Shown here one piece after another: positions 36,004 to 47,514 of a stretch of DNA of 64,000 nt. The first letter of the stretch is position 1. Every line of letters begins with the position of its first letter. Origin of the DNA: Manihot esculenta (lineage: Eukaryota > Streptophyta > Magnoliopsida > Malpighiales > Euphorbiaceae). The stretch is from contig NC_035163.2 in the NCBI RefSeq assembly GCF_001659605.2, positions 29,848,158-29,912,157 of the forward strand, given 5' to 3'. The notes beneath the pieces are model-generated. The model was given only the letters and a program-made list of their open reading frames with translations, had not been told where the DNA came from and ran no database searches. The position numbers and the translations under genes are program-made.

Positions 36004-39000
36004 ATGGATTCAAGAACAAGTTGTGATGCTGAGGGTATCACGGCGGAAGGGAAATCTGATAATCAATCAACGGTGAAAGGTATAGGAAGTGTTAGTAGCA
36101 AAGATATGATTTTTCGAGCAGATAAAGTAGATCTTAAGAGCTTGGATGTACAGCTGGAGAAGCACCTGAGCAGGGTTTGGTCTAGGAACATTGAGAACCA
36201 AAGGCCTAAAGAAGTGTGGGAGATTGATTTGTCTAAATTGGATATAAGGCATGTCATAGCTCACGGAACTTATGGGACTGTGTATCGAGGTATCTACGAT
36301 AACCAAGACGTTGCAGGTAATTTCTCGCTCTTTCCCTTTTCCCTTCCTCACTTTGTTTACTTGAGCTATTCTCTTGTAGGGCTCTTCTGATTTTTCAGGT
36401 TTCTTTAGGTTTTTGTTGAGTGTCTTTGTTGGATATTTTACGCTTTCAGACCTGAGATATCTTATCAGTAGTCACCTCTACTACAGTTGGTTTTGTTTGA
36501 AACCTTGGTCGACATATGTTGAGATTTATGTAATTTTTTACTGGACATTAGTTGCTACCATCACCAAGACTTAACAAAATGGTTACTTTCACTGCTTCAG
36601 ATTTTGGCAACAATTACTGATCCTAGCAACCTTATTTTCTGTTCATGCCGTCTTTTCCTCATATATAATTTGCTAAAATCAATCCAGTGTATTTTAAATC
36701 AATAGAAAAGATCAACCAGGTAAACCACTCAACTTGTTTGGTATTTGGGGTATCAATAGGTGGAAACTTGAGTAGATGATCTGTTGTTAAAATAACCACT
36801 GTGCTTGCAGTTGTGGAACTCTTGTTTTGGGATTATGAGGGAAAGGTGGATGTTTCTGATCTCCTGTTCCTGTTATTAGATAGTCAATGTAAAAAATGAT
36901 TTTTAATCATTAAATTTTCCAGACTTGAAATTGCAGCTAATGAATATTCAAATAATCACATGATATTGGGATGTGCATATGCTTATCTAGTAATCTTGTC
37001 TTATACAAGAAAAACATTCTCATTGAGATCTACTGTACTTGCTTTGTTTATTTTGTTTTATTTGATATGTAATGCGTAATGGGCTTAGAAAGCTAAACGT
37101 TGAATGTTTACTGCAATATTGTTGGATATTATAGTGAAGCTATTGGACTGGGGTGAGGATGGTATTGCCACAACTGCTGAAACCACTGCTCTGCGGTCAT
37201 CATTTCGGCAAGAAGTTGCTGTTTGGCACAAGCTTGACCATCCTAATGTCACAAAAGTACAAACTTATTCTGAAACTCTTATTACTTCAATTGTCATGAA
37301 AACATCACCATTTTATCATAAACATAAGGTGGCATTTGTGGGCTGTGCAATTTTTTTTTTTTTTTACAATTACACACTTTTATGCTGGTTTGGTGTTTCT
37401 TGGTACTTGTCTTCTGATGTATGTGTGTGATTTTGTTATGATGTTTTCTCATTTTTTATCATGTTGATATTTCAACAACCAAAATGTAGCGTGCATGCTG
37501 AGCAGTTGGAACTTGGAACTTGTGTACATGGAAAAGGATGTACCCCACAATTTTATACGTTAAAGTCAGGGTTCTTTTTTTTCTGTTGTATTTTTAATCT
37601 TTTGTGTTTTTGTTAACAGTTTGTTGGAGCATCAATGGGAACATCAAATCTCAAAATTCCTGCAAAAGACATGTCTGATGGTCAATCTTCTCTCCCTTCC
37701 AGGGCATGTTGTGTGGTTGTTGAGTATCTCCCTGGTGGGACTCTAAAACAGCACTTGATAAGAAATAGGCGGAAGAAACTTCCTTATAAGATTGTGATCC
37801 AACTGGCTTTGGATCTCTCTAGGGGGTGAGTTACAGTTACCTGTCATTTTTGGCTAGAAAAATTTTGTAGATAAGTTAATCATTGATGGGATTCTACTTT
37901 TTCTTTTTCTCTTTTTATTTATTTTACTTGTTTGCAGACTTAGCTATCTACATTCCAAGAAGATTGTACATCGTGATGTCAAAACTGAAAATATGTTATT
38001 GGATGCTCATCGAACTCTTAAAATCGCTGATTTTGGTGTTGCCCGTGTTGAAGCTCAGAATCCAAGGGACATGACGGGTGAAACCGGTACCCTTGGATAC
38101 ATGGCCCCAGAGGTATTGGTTCATTCAGGAAATTTGATAATGTTTTCTGATGAGGAAAATTTTCAAACCATCTTTGTGTGTCTATGTTATTTTCATCTAT
38201 TCAGAGCAAGTAGCTATTTTCAGTAACTGCAAAGAAAATTAAGAGAAAAAATATTCTGAAATGCTAGTGTGAAAGTTAATCTTCTCATTGGTTGCATCTG
38301 AAAATGATACCTTTCATTCATTGGTAAACTAGCACAGATATAAAAATGAAAATGTTGAATTTGCAAATTGACTTTAGTTGAATGCTTTCTAACAAGACAC
38401 TTTATGTAGGTTCTTGATGGCAAGCCATATAATAGAAGCTGTGATGTCTACAGCTTTGGCATATGCTTGTGGGAAATTTATTGCTGTGATATGCCCTACC
38501 CTGACCTTAGCTTTGCTGATGTGTCATCTGCTGTTGTTCGACAGGTTAGTTCAAAATATAGATAACATGTATTTGACTTGCATAGACAGCTACTTTTTAT
38601 GATGTTTCAAATTTGCGATATTATGACCTGAGGAGGTGCTATGTAATGCTTCTCTGACCAATTTCATCTAGCAGACCTAATGAAATACATCATACAGCTT
38701 TGATGCACGCCACAGAAAGATCCATAAAGCTATCATTATCTGCTTGCAGAAGTCTTAAAGTGTTCCTTGATATATATATTTTATAATATTATATTTTTCT
38801 CTGTTTGCAGCATGATATCTGTTTCATACTGCTAAAATTTGACATACTTTTGAAGTTCAACAATGGTGGAAGATTAATTGTGCATAATTTTGTTTGCAGA
38901 ATCTACGACCAGAGATTCCAAGATGTTGTCCAAATTCTTTAGCAACTGTCATGAGAAAATGCTGGGATGCAAATGCAGAAAAACGTCCTGAAATGGCTGA

Positions 39001-39109
39001 GGTGGTGAGAATGTTAGAAGCCATTGATACAAGCAAGGGAGGAGGGATGATTCCAGAGGATCAGGCTCCTCCTGCCTGTTTCTGTTTTGCCCCTGCCCGT
39101 GGTCCTTGA
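36004..39109 (+). CDS. Raf-like MAPKKK, MRK1/CBC type
   Basis: Six coding exons, 36004-36316, 37135-37256, 37620-37825, 37938-38112, 38410-38544 and 38900-39109, give 386 aa with all phases matching. Kinase landmarks are complete: Gly-loop HGTYGTVYRG (87-96), VK lysine K106, helix-C E131, catalytic HRDVKTEN (D227, N232), DFG (245-247), activation segment TGTLGYMAPE (263-272), and a C-terminal MRKCWDANAEKRPEM (subdomain XI). The protein ends in a Cys-rich CFCFAPARGP, as I recall for the group C Raf-like kinases MRK1, CBC1 and CBC2. In Arabidopsis the CBC kinases act with HT1 in guard cells in blue-light and CO2 control of stomatal opening. The family call is firm; orthology to CBC or MRK1 is inference. 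All catalytic residues are present, so it should be active. Confidence 0.93.
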
Positions 39110-39573
39110 GTTCCTTGTTTCCCCCTTTTCTCCATTCTTTATTTGCTCATTTCATTTGAAAGCACAGCTGGAATCATGTCAACTAGCTCTTTGATGGATT
39201 TCTGCCTGACATTTTCTTTACAGTAATTAAAACATGTTGCAAGGTTCATAAAGTTTACCTCTTTGTGCATCCCAAAATTTGTTAGCCTTCAAGGCTAATG
39301 TGATGGTGCTAAACGAATGAGGCAATTGCATATGTGCTAGGAATTTTGTGTAATATTCTCTGATGTCTTGTAAATAGGTTTGATTGTAGGGTGGTGAAAT
39401 GAACCCTGACGGCACAGGGGGCACCCTGAAGATGAAAGCAGGGGACTGCTTCCCTTTCCATGCTAAAATTTAACTCCAATACAGAAACAAATTTTGCTGT
39501 GAATTCTACGCCTTATTTTAATGAAATATTCTGTAACAAAGCAAGCTATTCATGTTTTAAATCGTTTTGATTG
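39110..39573. other. Convergent 3'UTR region
   Basis: 464 bp between the stop of the kinase (+) and the stop of the PPR gene (-). No other feature is seen. Confidence 0.6.
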
Positions 39574-41670
39574 TTAGTTCATACATAATCTTGTGGAATC
39601 ATCATAAAACGTAAACAGATTTATCAATTCAGATGTCTTTGTTACACTTTCCTCCTGTTTGGACTGCAAATATATTCCATCCAATGCTTTATAAATGTCT
39701 TCAGATTGCGGGTGGGATTCGTCACTGGCCAAAAATTCATGAAACTCGCTCTCTACCTCTATCAAGCTATGGCCGGGAATCTTCTTAACCCCCCTCTCCC
39801 TCATCATGCTTCTGATCATCTTAACATCGCCCCATCTTCTATCATTAGCGCAAGTAGTCGCAAGCAACACATAAATACCACTATCATCAGGATCCAAGTC
39901 TAAAAGTTCTTTAGTTGAGAGCTTAGCAAGTTCAACATTCCCATACATCCTACAAGCATTGAGAAGAGCACCCCATGCAGCTTCACTCGGTTGCATTGGC
40001 ATCTTAGTTATTAACTCATAAGCATCTTCTAGTAGGCCAACTCGACCAAGCAAATCAATCATACAAGCGTAGTGTTCTCGCTTGGGCTCGATACCATAAT
40101 TTCTTTCCATTTGCTGAAAATATGCTCGGCCTTCGGCGACTAGTCCCCCATGACTGCAAGCTGACAAGACGCCCACTAATGTAATGTCATCTGGCTTGTG
40201 TCCTCCTTCTATCATTTGCTCAAAGACGACAAGAGCTTGCTCGGCATGCCCATGACTAGCATACGCAGAAATCATGGAATTCCAAGAAACCAAATCTCTC
40301 TCCGGAATGTAGTTAAAAACATCTGCGGCAGCATCTATTGCTCCACATTTAGCATACATGTCTATCAACGCATTTGCTAAAATCACACTATTTTCTGTGT
40401 GTTTTTGCTCAACACTGTAGAAATGAATCCACCGACCAAAGTCCAAATACCCCAGCTGACCACAAGCAGAAAGCACACACACTAAAGTATTCTCCATCGG
40501 CAACAAGCCCGCGTCCACCATATCATGAAACAATGCTAGAGCTTCCTTTGGTTGGTTATTTTGAGAATAACCCGCAATCATGGCATTCCAGGAAACCACG
40601 TTCCTCTCAGGCATCTCATTAAACAACTTCCTTGCCAATTCTAGTTCACCGTTTTTAGCATACCCGTTAACCATGCTAGTCCAGGAGTACACGTCTTTAA
40701 TTCTCATGTTGTCAAAAGTCTCTCTTGCTGCAGCCAAGCAATTACATTTCACATACATATCTAAAATTGCATTCATCAAATTCAAGCTGTGATTCAAATT
40801 CTTCCTTTTTACATATTCATGGATACTCTTCCCAACGCTCACGTCCCCTTTACGAGAGCAAGATGAAAGAACCGAAATCACAGTAACTTCGTTTGGCTCA
40901 ACATCACTCAACAACATGGAATCAAAAAGCTTGAAAGCTTCGTTGTAACAATTATGCGCAGAATAACCATCAATCATCGAGGTCCAAGAAACAACATCCC
41001 TCAAATAAACTTCATCAAACACTTTACGAGCTAAAATCAAATACCCATGGACGCTATAGAAATGTATCAATCCATTTTGAACCAGCAAGGCAGATACAAA
41101 ACCCATCTTCCAAATTGCAGAGTGAATCGATTTCCCCTCTAAAATTCTTGAAAACCGCTCACATGCTTTCAATCCAAAAACAAAGCTTCTAGTATCCATT
41201 TCAATCCGCTCTCGAACCATTTGACAAAAGAAGGAGAGCGCTACAGCCGGCATCTTAGCTTTGGAGTACCCTCTAATCATAGTATTCCACATATAAGTAT
41301 TAGGGTTTTCCAGATGGGTAAATAGCAAATAGGCATGTTTCAAATCACCAGTATCAGCGAGAGCGCAAAAAGCTAAGACACGGCTGACAGGGAATGTGTG
41401 AGTAATGAGACCAGTTACGGTCATGTGGGCTTGGATTTGCGTCAACTGGGTCATGGAAGTGCAGGACTCCAGGATTAAAAGAGTGGGGTGAGTGATGATC
41501 ACATTGGTGATCGAATTCCATTTGATTGTTGTGGTGGTGGAGGTTGATGAGAATGGGTTGAAAGGATAAAAGAGGATTTGGGGATTGATAGAGAGACGGA
41601 AAGAAGATATCAACAGAGGAAAAGGGATGTTTGGAGAGAATAGATTTCTGTAACATCGATATCGTATCAT
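39574..41670 (-). CDS. PLS-class PPR protein with E domain
   Basis: An intronless 698 aa protein. The N-terminus (about 60 residues; many R, S, T and hydrophobic residues, almost no acidic ones) resembles an organelle targeting peptide. From about residue 95 there are roughly a dozen or more PPR units in the P-L-S pattern, e.g. DVVSWTSMIDGYSAHNCYNE, NVVSWNAMIAGYSQNNQPKE and DLVSWNSMISAYASHGHAEQ. The E and partial E+ domains follow (from AAWGALLNACRMYGNVE to KIPGHSLIEVESEFHEF). There is no DYW deaminase domain. PLS/E proteins recognise RNA sites in mitochondria or plastids, usually for C-to-U editing with a deaminase supplied in trans. The target transcript cannot be read from sequence alone. 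The start is the first ATG in frame at 41670. Confidence 0.93.
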   Translation of the reverse strand: MIRYRCYRNLFSPNIPFPLLISSFRLSINPQILFYPFNPFSSTSTTTTIKWNSITNVIITHPTLLILESCTSMTQLTQIQAHMTVTGLITHTFPVSRVLAFCALADTGDLKHAYLLFTHLENPNTYMWNTMIRGYSKAKMPAVALSFFCQMVRERIEMDTRSFVFGLKACERFSRILEGKSIHSAIWKMGFVSALLVQNGLIHFYSVHGYLILARKVFDEVYLRDVVSWTSMIDGYSAHNCYNEAFKLFDSMLLSDVEPNEVTVISVLSSCSRKGDVSVGKSIHEYVKRKNLNHSLNLMNAILDMYVKCNCLAAARETFDNMRIKDVYSWTSMVNGYAKNGELELARKLFNEMPERNVVSWNAMIAGYSQNNQPKEALALFHDMVDAGLLPMENTLVCVLSACGQLGYLDFGRWIHFYSVEQKHTENSVILANALIDMYAKCGAIDAAADVFNYIPERDLVSWNSMISAYASHGHAEQALVVFEQMIEGGHKPDDITLVGVLSACSHGGLVAEGRAYFQQMERNYGIEPKREHYACMIDLLGRVGLLEDAYELITKMPMQPSEAAWGALLNACRMYGNVELAKLSTKELLDLDPDDSGIYVLLATTCANDRRWGDVKMIRSMMRERGVKKIPGHSLIEVESEFHEFLASDESHPQSEDIYKALDGIYLQSKQEESVTKTSELINLFTFYDDSTRLCMN

Positions 41671-43675
41671 AGATTTCTGTAAATAACTGCATAAGGGTAT
41701 GAGTGCAATCGAATCTCAGGCATGAAACTATGAACAGAAGTTTAACGATAGGTTAAATGGTTCGGATATCGAGACCTTCATTGTTTAAGGATAGATTAAA
41801 TGTTCGAAGACCCAGTTTGATTTGTTAACATGTTGTTTAGCCATATGCTAATGCTAAGCTGCTTAAGGAGGAATCAACTGTAACCCGCTAACCCTTCTTG
41901 ATTTATCCATGGACTTGAATTTTGAAAAAAAAAAATGATAATGATCTCTGCCATTAGAACTCCCATCCCTATTTATTGTTTACGAAGTATTCCGTTTCTC
42001 ATAGTTTATAAGAGCTAACGTTTGAAAAAAAAAATCAAAAGAGGAAGGTTTTACTAATTAACTTGCTATAATCTTAAATGAAAATATTGTTACTAATTAT
42101 AATAATTAAAATCCTATAATTTTAAATAATTATATTATTAATCCCTTCAAAATTAATAAATATAAAACTAATCAATAAAAAATTAACAATTAAACTAAAT
42201 ATTCTAAAAATAACTTAATTTAAATAATTTACAATATTTTTTTATAATATTTATTGTAATTTAATTATCACATTATTTAATGAAATAGTATTTCTAAAAT
42301 AGTTTAGGAAATAGATAATATTTTAAAAATCAGAATTTCCCAAAATTTTTGTAAAAAATTGATGGGAATTTTTGGAAGTAGTAATCCTAATAATAATAAT
42401 TATTAAATTCATATTGTTTGACTGAGTTGATAAATAAAATTTCAAAATAATCAAGATTAGAAATAATATGAAATGAATCAATAGCAATCGATCGGATTTT
42501 AAAAAAATATATATAAATAAAGTAATTTTTATTATATTTTAAAGAAAACTATATATTATTGCTATTAGTTCATGTAAAAAAATTATTTTTAATTATTCAT
42601 ATCACACGTTAATTAAAAACTAAAAGTAAGTGAAGAATTAAGAAAAATTTAAATGAAAATTTACTTAATAATAATTATTATTATTTAAAGTTAAAATACT
42701 TTGAAACTGAAATTAAACTTATAATAAAACATTAAATTAAAAATAAATAAATAAATCATATTTTTTGTGCATAGTGATGGATATTCTTCTAGTTAATCAA
42801 TGTTGCAGATTACAAGTTAGCCGGAAGTGCGTGAGGGCATGCCCTCTCTTTATTGGCGTCTCAAATGCTTTTGCGTCCAATTGAGTGTTCGCTTTTGGTT
42901 TTGCTTTCCACACCAGTAGCATGTGTAGAAACCAAAAAACAAAACAAAGGAGCATTTGCCCTTTATTTGGATGATTTCCTCCCGTTTATCTTGAATGACA
43001 TAATCAAACTTCAATTTCGTTTCCAAAGGTGGAGATGGGGAGAAATCAAAGATGGTATTGGAAAATTGTTTATACCACTCTGAAGATCAATAGCTAACTA
43101 AGATGAACCTAAAACCACGTCCAGAGACTATGATAAAGCTCAAGAAAGACGACTTTCAAATTATGAAAATGGCCTATATCATAACCCCACATCTACGACC
43201 AACTTCATATTCTTATAGCAGTGTCCAAAATATACAACAGATAAATCAATGAATGAGATAATAAAAATAGTAACTTTTGCAGCAGGGTTCTTTTCTTGAT
43301 GCAGTTACTGGTAATTGAATTGTATGAGGGGTAAATATTCATTTACAACTTCCATAACCCAATGACTAAATTTCGATGCTATTGATCTGCAGATCTTTAA
43401 TTAATAAAAAAGTAAGCATTCAACCAGCATGCACAGCTTCAAGTCATAGGAACACTATTTAAAATCAACAAGGGTGAGGGCATATGCTAACTACAACTAT
43501 CTAAGAATTAAAAAGAATGTCAGCAAGAGAAAAAGGTGATATTCCAACACAAGAGTTTCTAATTCAATATAGATACAGAATATACATATCAAAGCCCATA
43601 CCTGAAGTATAAAATAAAATAAAATAAAAACATCCCACAGAATCAGCTCAGAGTGACTGTCTATGATGTAATGCT
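41671..43675. other. AT-rich intergenic DNA
   Basis: About 2 kb upstream of the PPR gene and downstream of RDM1. 42040-42770 is almost pure A/T. An open frame near 42853-43083 has no ATG start of its own and no recognisable domain, so I do not call it. Confidence 0.5.
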
Positions 43676-44494
43676 TCATATCTTGGGGAAAATGGAGTCG
43701 ACATAAGTATGGTGCATTCGGTCCTTCAGCCAAAGTTCAGCGATATGATGGTGAGATGTGGTACGCCGGTGAATTTCTTCAACAAGCCAAATGGTTGCTT
43801 CAGCCTTACATGGATGAATCATCATATCCAATGGCTTTTGTTCATACTCACTAGCAGCTCTCAGATTATCCCACTTTGTTAGAGTAATGTTGGTGAGATA
43901 ATGCAAGGGTTGCCCATATAATTGCTTAATTGATTTGCCTAATTCCACCCATGATGAAAATGGAATGACAGAACCATGATGTGCTGGGATAGGGACTTGA
44001 CTCATATATTCTTGATACATTTCTGCTCTTCTGCTCACTGCATCAGGAATGCAAAGCACATTGTATGCTGTGAGATTAAAATGTATAGAGAAATTTGGAC
44101 TCAAACAATCAAATAGCGCACAATTTTACCCAGTAGTTCACTGAGAAGATGACAAATATAGATGCATAACTCACATTAAATTTGAACTAAGAGTATAACA
44201 TTATTACATCTTTAGCTATACTACAAATTCCTTCATAGCTGATTAAAAAGAAAACTAGACTAAGTTGCTTTGCTAGAAAACAAACAAATAAAAATGTTAA
44301 CCAAAATAAAAAATAACCAGGGTCCAAAACCAAATACCTTCAGATGTCATTTCAGTTGTAGGTTGATCAAGTGTAATATTAGGGGACAGTTGCTGCCCAT
44401 CAACTCTATCATTAATATCCATATCTACATCCGAGGAGGATGATTCATCTGATATAACATCAGTCTGCTCATTCCACGGCAATGTCCTCTTCAT
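43676..44494 (-). CDS. RDM1: RDM1, RNA-directed DNA methylation 1
   Basis: Two coding exons, 44494-44338 and 44037-43676, give 172 aa, close to the 163 aa I recall for Arabidopsis RDM1. The N-terminal 50 residues are acidic and Ser-rich (SDESSSSDVDMDIND). The conserved core follows: SRRAEMYQEYMSQVPIP, GSVIPFSSWVELGKSIKQLY, GQPLHYLTNITLTKWD, and HPCKAEATIWLVEEIHR. RDM1 is the small subunit that joins DRD1 and DMS3 in the DDR complex, which brings RNA polymerase V to chromatin. It also contacts AGO4 and DRM2 and favours methylated DNA. A 5' non-coding exon ending at a good CAG|GTAAGC donor (45197) probably splices to an acceptor before 44512, so the ATG lies in the second exon. The intronic frame before GCAG|TGAGCAG is not coding. 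Confidence 0.95.
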
Positions 44495-45196
44495 GATACA
44501 GACAATTCTACCCTGCAGAAAACGAATCACCTAGACTCCAAATCTACACAATTTTCAGGAAGCATGCAATCAAACACATACAGTGATTTTTTTTTTTACA
44601 GGGAAAGCATTCATTGATCGACATTGATTACATCTGTATTAATTGTAATTGATGATGTTTCATGAACTCTCTTGTATATTTAAAAAATTTTACTCGATAC
44701 TAATAACACTTTCCAGTCAAGAATCACTTTCATAGAGATCTACTCTAATCAAATTTCAAAGCGTTTTCCTTTAAATATCTGAAAAATTTTCTATGCCCAA
44801 CCAGAAAACCTAGTTTCCTTTGGTACTCCAAACTGAAGGCATAGTTTGAAGGAAAATATGGGGTGTGATAAAAGTACAGACACTCAAATTTCACTGTAAA
44901 ATCACTATCGCTTCATCATTTCACTTCGTTAATGCAATTCTTCGACAAAACTATTTGAAAAGAAAAAGGATATCCCCTCTCCTTCTCTTTTTTGCAATTT
45001 TCTAGCAAATAAAAATGAAATCACTCGATTCGCCACTAGCTCGCATGATGTATCTGTTTTATTTCCTATGCATGTAAGAAATGGCATGGATTCTGAGGCC
45101 ATACCCAATTGGCCAGGAGAGAGGGAAAGATAGATAAAGGAGCGGAATGGACTCCGGTGAAAATAAGGGGGCGTTCTTTAGCGGAGATCAGCTTAC

Positions 45197-45345
45197 CTGG
45201 GTTGATGTATCGAGCAGCAATAGATGGAGTGAAAGAGACCGAGCGCACGAGTGAGAGGAGTGATAGGACTTACAGGTCGCCGCGAGAGGCACATAGAGGA
45301 GAACGCGGGGAAAGCCAAACAGGGTTAGGTCTTGGGCCCTTGACC
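45197..45345 (-). promoter_or_regulatory. RDM1 non-coding first exon and core promoter
   Basis: The donor CAG|GTAAGC (exon end at 45197) is a near-consensus site, and the next acceptor CTGCAG lies before the coding exon at 44512, predicting a 5'UTR intron of about 680 bp. TGGGCC (45333-45338, inside a GGGCCC palindrome) resembles the site II elements found near the start of plant housekeeping genes. The start site itself is unknown. Confidence 0.45.
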
Positions 45346-45867
45346 TATGAAAAACCGGATCCATAATATACGCATGTGAGATTCTAATGAAACCCACATT
45401 TATACTATAACTCCATATAAATTTGTTAAATTTAATAATAAGAGAAAAATAAATAAATTTTATAAAAACATGATTATATTGTCTGATGAATTTTATATAA
45501 ATTAATAGTTAATATAATTAATCATATACTTTTTCATTAATATACAATATATTATATTATTTAAAATTTATAAAATTATGTACAACGAAGGTTTAAATAC
45601 ACCGGTGATAAATGCATCTGAATAGATTTAAAAATTTTTAATTTCACTCTTTTAAATTTTAATTCATATTTAAAAAAATTAAACTTAAATAAATTATCGA
45701 ATTTAAATCAAACTCAAAAAATTCTATAAAAGATAAAAATAAAATGAAAATAAGGGGGCGTTTTTACAAGGCTATGTAGGTTACTCTCCGCTTAAATAGC
45801 TTCTCTTTTCCGCCAAATCTTTTCATTTCTCTGTTTTGCTGTGAATCTTCCTGTGTCTCATAAGGAA
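45346..45867. promoter_or_regulatory. Divergent RDM1-PPR promoter region
   Basis: AT-rich DNA between two divergent genes. An 18 bp direct repeat TGAAAATAAGGGGGCGTT occurs at 45745-45762 and again at 45158-45175, just inside the RDM1 intron side. TTTGGCGGAAAA on the - strand (45807-45817 area, about 55 bp upstream of the PPR ATG) fits an E2F-type site. Regulatory roles are inferred only. Confidence 0.4.
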
Positions 45868-47514
45868 ATGCCTCCAAAGCAGCAAATTCACAAGCTCGTT
45901 CAAATATTCTCCTCCCCCAAAACCCCCCAAACCAACTCCTTAATACCTAAACCTCTTCGGACACCTCTCCCTCCTGCCTCTTCCGACACGGCCGAGTTAC
46001 CTGATCTCCCAACTTGGCTCCGCCACAAAGAAAACCCAGAAATCACCGATCACAATGATGACGATTTTGTTATTCCTTCAGTAGCCGAATGGATTCAGAA
46101 TTCCAACGTTGGAAACTTCAATCAGGTTGGCAGTCACTTGCTGTTTGAATCAGAAGTTAGTGATATCGAGAAAGTGAGCGAAATCCTAAAGAAACACTAC
46201 CCATCAACGGATAGTGTCGTTCAAGGGTTGAATGAATGCGGTGTTAATGCCACTAACACTTTGATTTCACAACTTTTGAAGAGGTTTAGCAATGACTGGG
46301 TTCTGGCTTTTGGGGTGTTCACTTGGGCAAAGAATCAAACAGGTTATACGCATACATCCGAGTTGTATGATTCCATGGTTGATATATTGGGGAAGCGCAA
46401 GCAGTTCAATCTCATGTGGGAATTAGTTAAGGAAATGGAGAAGTTGAAAGGGTATATTACATTGGTTACAATGGGCAAGGTGATGAGACGACTTGCTAGA
46501 GCTGGCCAGCATGAAGATGCTATCGAGGTATTTAGAGGAATGGAAAAGTTTGGTGTAAGTAAAGACATAGAAGCATTGAATATACTAATGGATGCATTGA
46601 TTAAGGCGGGAAGCGTTGAGAATGCTCATAGCGTGTTTATGGAGTTTAAGGATTGTATACCTGCAGATTCCCATAGTTTCAATGTTTTGATACATGGGTA
46701 TTGCAAAGCAAGAAAATTAGATGATGCAAAAAAGACTATGGAAGAAATGGAGAAACATGGGTTTCAACCTGACGTTGTTTCATACACTAGTTTCATTGAA
46801 TCATATTGCAAATCCAAAGATTTTCGAAATGCCAATGCAATTTTAGATGAGATGCAAGAAAAAGGTTGCAAGCCTAACGTGGTTACATATACCATCATCA
46901 TGCTTGCTTTGGGGAAAGCAAAGCAAGTAAATGAAGCCTTGGAGGTTTATGATAAAATGAAAAGAAATGACTGTGTGCCTGATGCTTCATTTTATAGCTC
47001 TTTGATTTTTGTCTTAAGTCAGTCTGGAAGGCTCAAGGACTCTTGGGATATTTTTGAGGATATGAAAAAACAAGGTATTCATCGAGATTGGTTGACTTAT
47101 AAAACCATGATCGCTTCTGCTTGTAGTCATTTGCAAGAAGAGAATGCATTGAAGTTGCTTCAAAGAATGGAGGAGGATTCATGCAAGCCAGATATACAGA
47201 TATATGCACCTTTACTGAAGATGTGCTGCAGGAAGAAGAGAATGAAGGTACTCAAGTTTCTGTTGGATCACATGTTTAAGAACAATGTCAGTATCGATCT
47301 TGGTACATACACGCTTCTGGTGCGTGGATTATGTAAGAGTGGGAAGCTTGAACATGCTTCCTCCTTCTTTGAAGAAGCTGTATTGAAGGGAATGATTCCT
47401 AAAGATGGGACATACAAGATTTTGGTGGAGGAACTTGAGCAAAATAACATGACTGAAGCCAAGGAAAGGATTCAGAAGCTGATGTTACAGGCTAAAGGGC
47501 AAAATCCAATCTAG
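45868..47514 (+). CDS. P-class PPR protein, probably mitochondrial
   Basis: Intronless, 548 aa from the ATG at 45868. The reading frame is open a little further upstream, but the first methionine is the natural start. Residues 1 to about 110 contain Pro-rich and acidic linker sequence. About nine or ten 35-residue P-type PPR units follow, e.g. DVVSYTSFIESYCKSKDFRN, NVVTYTIIMLALGKAKQVNE and SHSFNVLIHGYCKARKLDDA, with no L/S variants and no E or DYW tail. P-class proteins bind organelle RNA and act in stabilisation, splicing, cleavage or translation. An N-terminal targeting signal is plausible but not obvious. It lies divergent to RDM1 and convergent with SUV3. Confidence 0.92.
   Translation: MPPKQQIHKLVQIFSSPKTPQTNSLIPKPLRTPLPPASSDTAELPDLPTWLRHKENPEITDHNDDDFVIPSVAEWIQNSNVGNFNQVGSHLLFESEVSDIEKVSEILKKHYPSTDSVVQGLNECGVNATNTLISQLLKRFSNDWVLAFGVFTWAKNQTGYTHTSELYDSMVDILGKRKQFNLMWELVKEMEKLKGYITLVTMGKVMRRLARAGQHEDAIEVFRGMEKFGVSKDIEALNILMDALIKAGSVENAHSVFMEFKDCIPADSHSFNVLIHGYCKARKLDDAKKTMEEMEKHGFQPDVVSYTSFIESYCKSKDFRNANAILDEMQEKGCKPNVVTYTIIMLALGKAKQVNEALEVYDKMKRNDCVPDASFYSSLIFVLSQSGRLKDSWDIFEDMKKQGIHRDWLTYKTMIASACSHLQEENALKLLQRMEEDSCKPDIQIYAPLLKMCCRKKRMKVLKFLLDHMFKNNVSIDLGTYTLLVRGLCKSGKLEHASSFFEEAVLKGMIPKDGTYKILVEELEQNNMTEAKERIQKLMLQAKGQNPI

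Noticed and set aside
42853..43083. 76-codon + strand frame upstream of RDM1
   Set aside because: No ATG start, no domain, and located in AT-rich spacer DNA.
45109..45366. 85-codon + strand frame over the RDM1 promoter
   Set aside because: Charged low-complexity translation antisense to the RDM1 leader; no family match.
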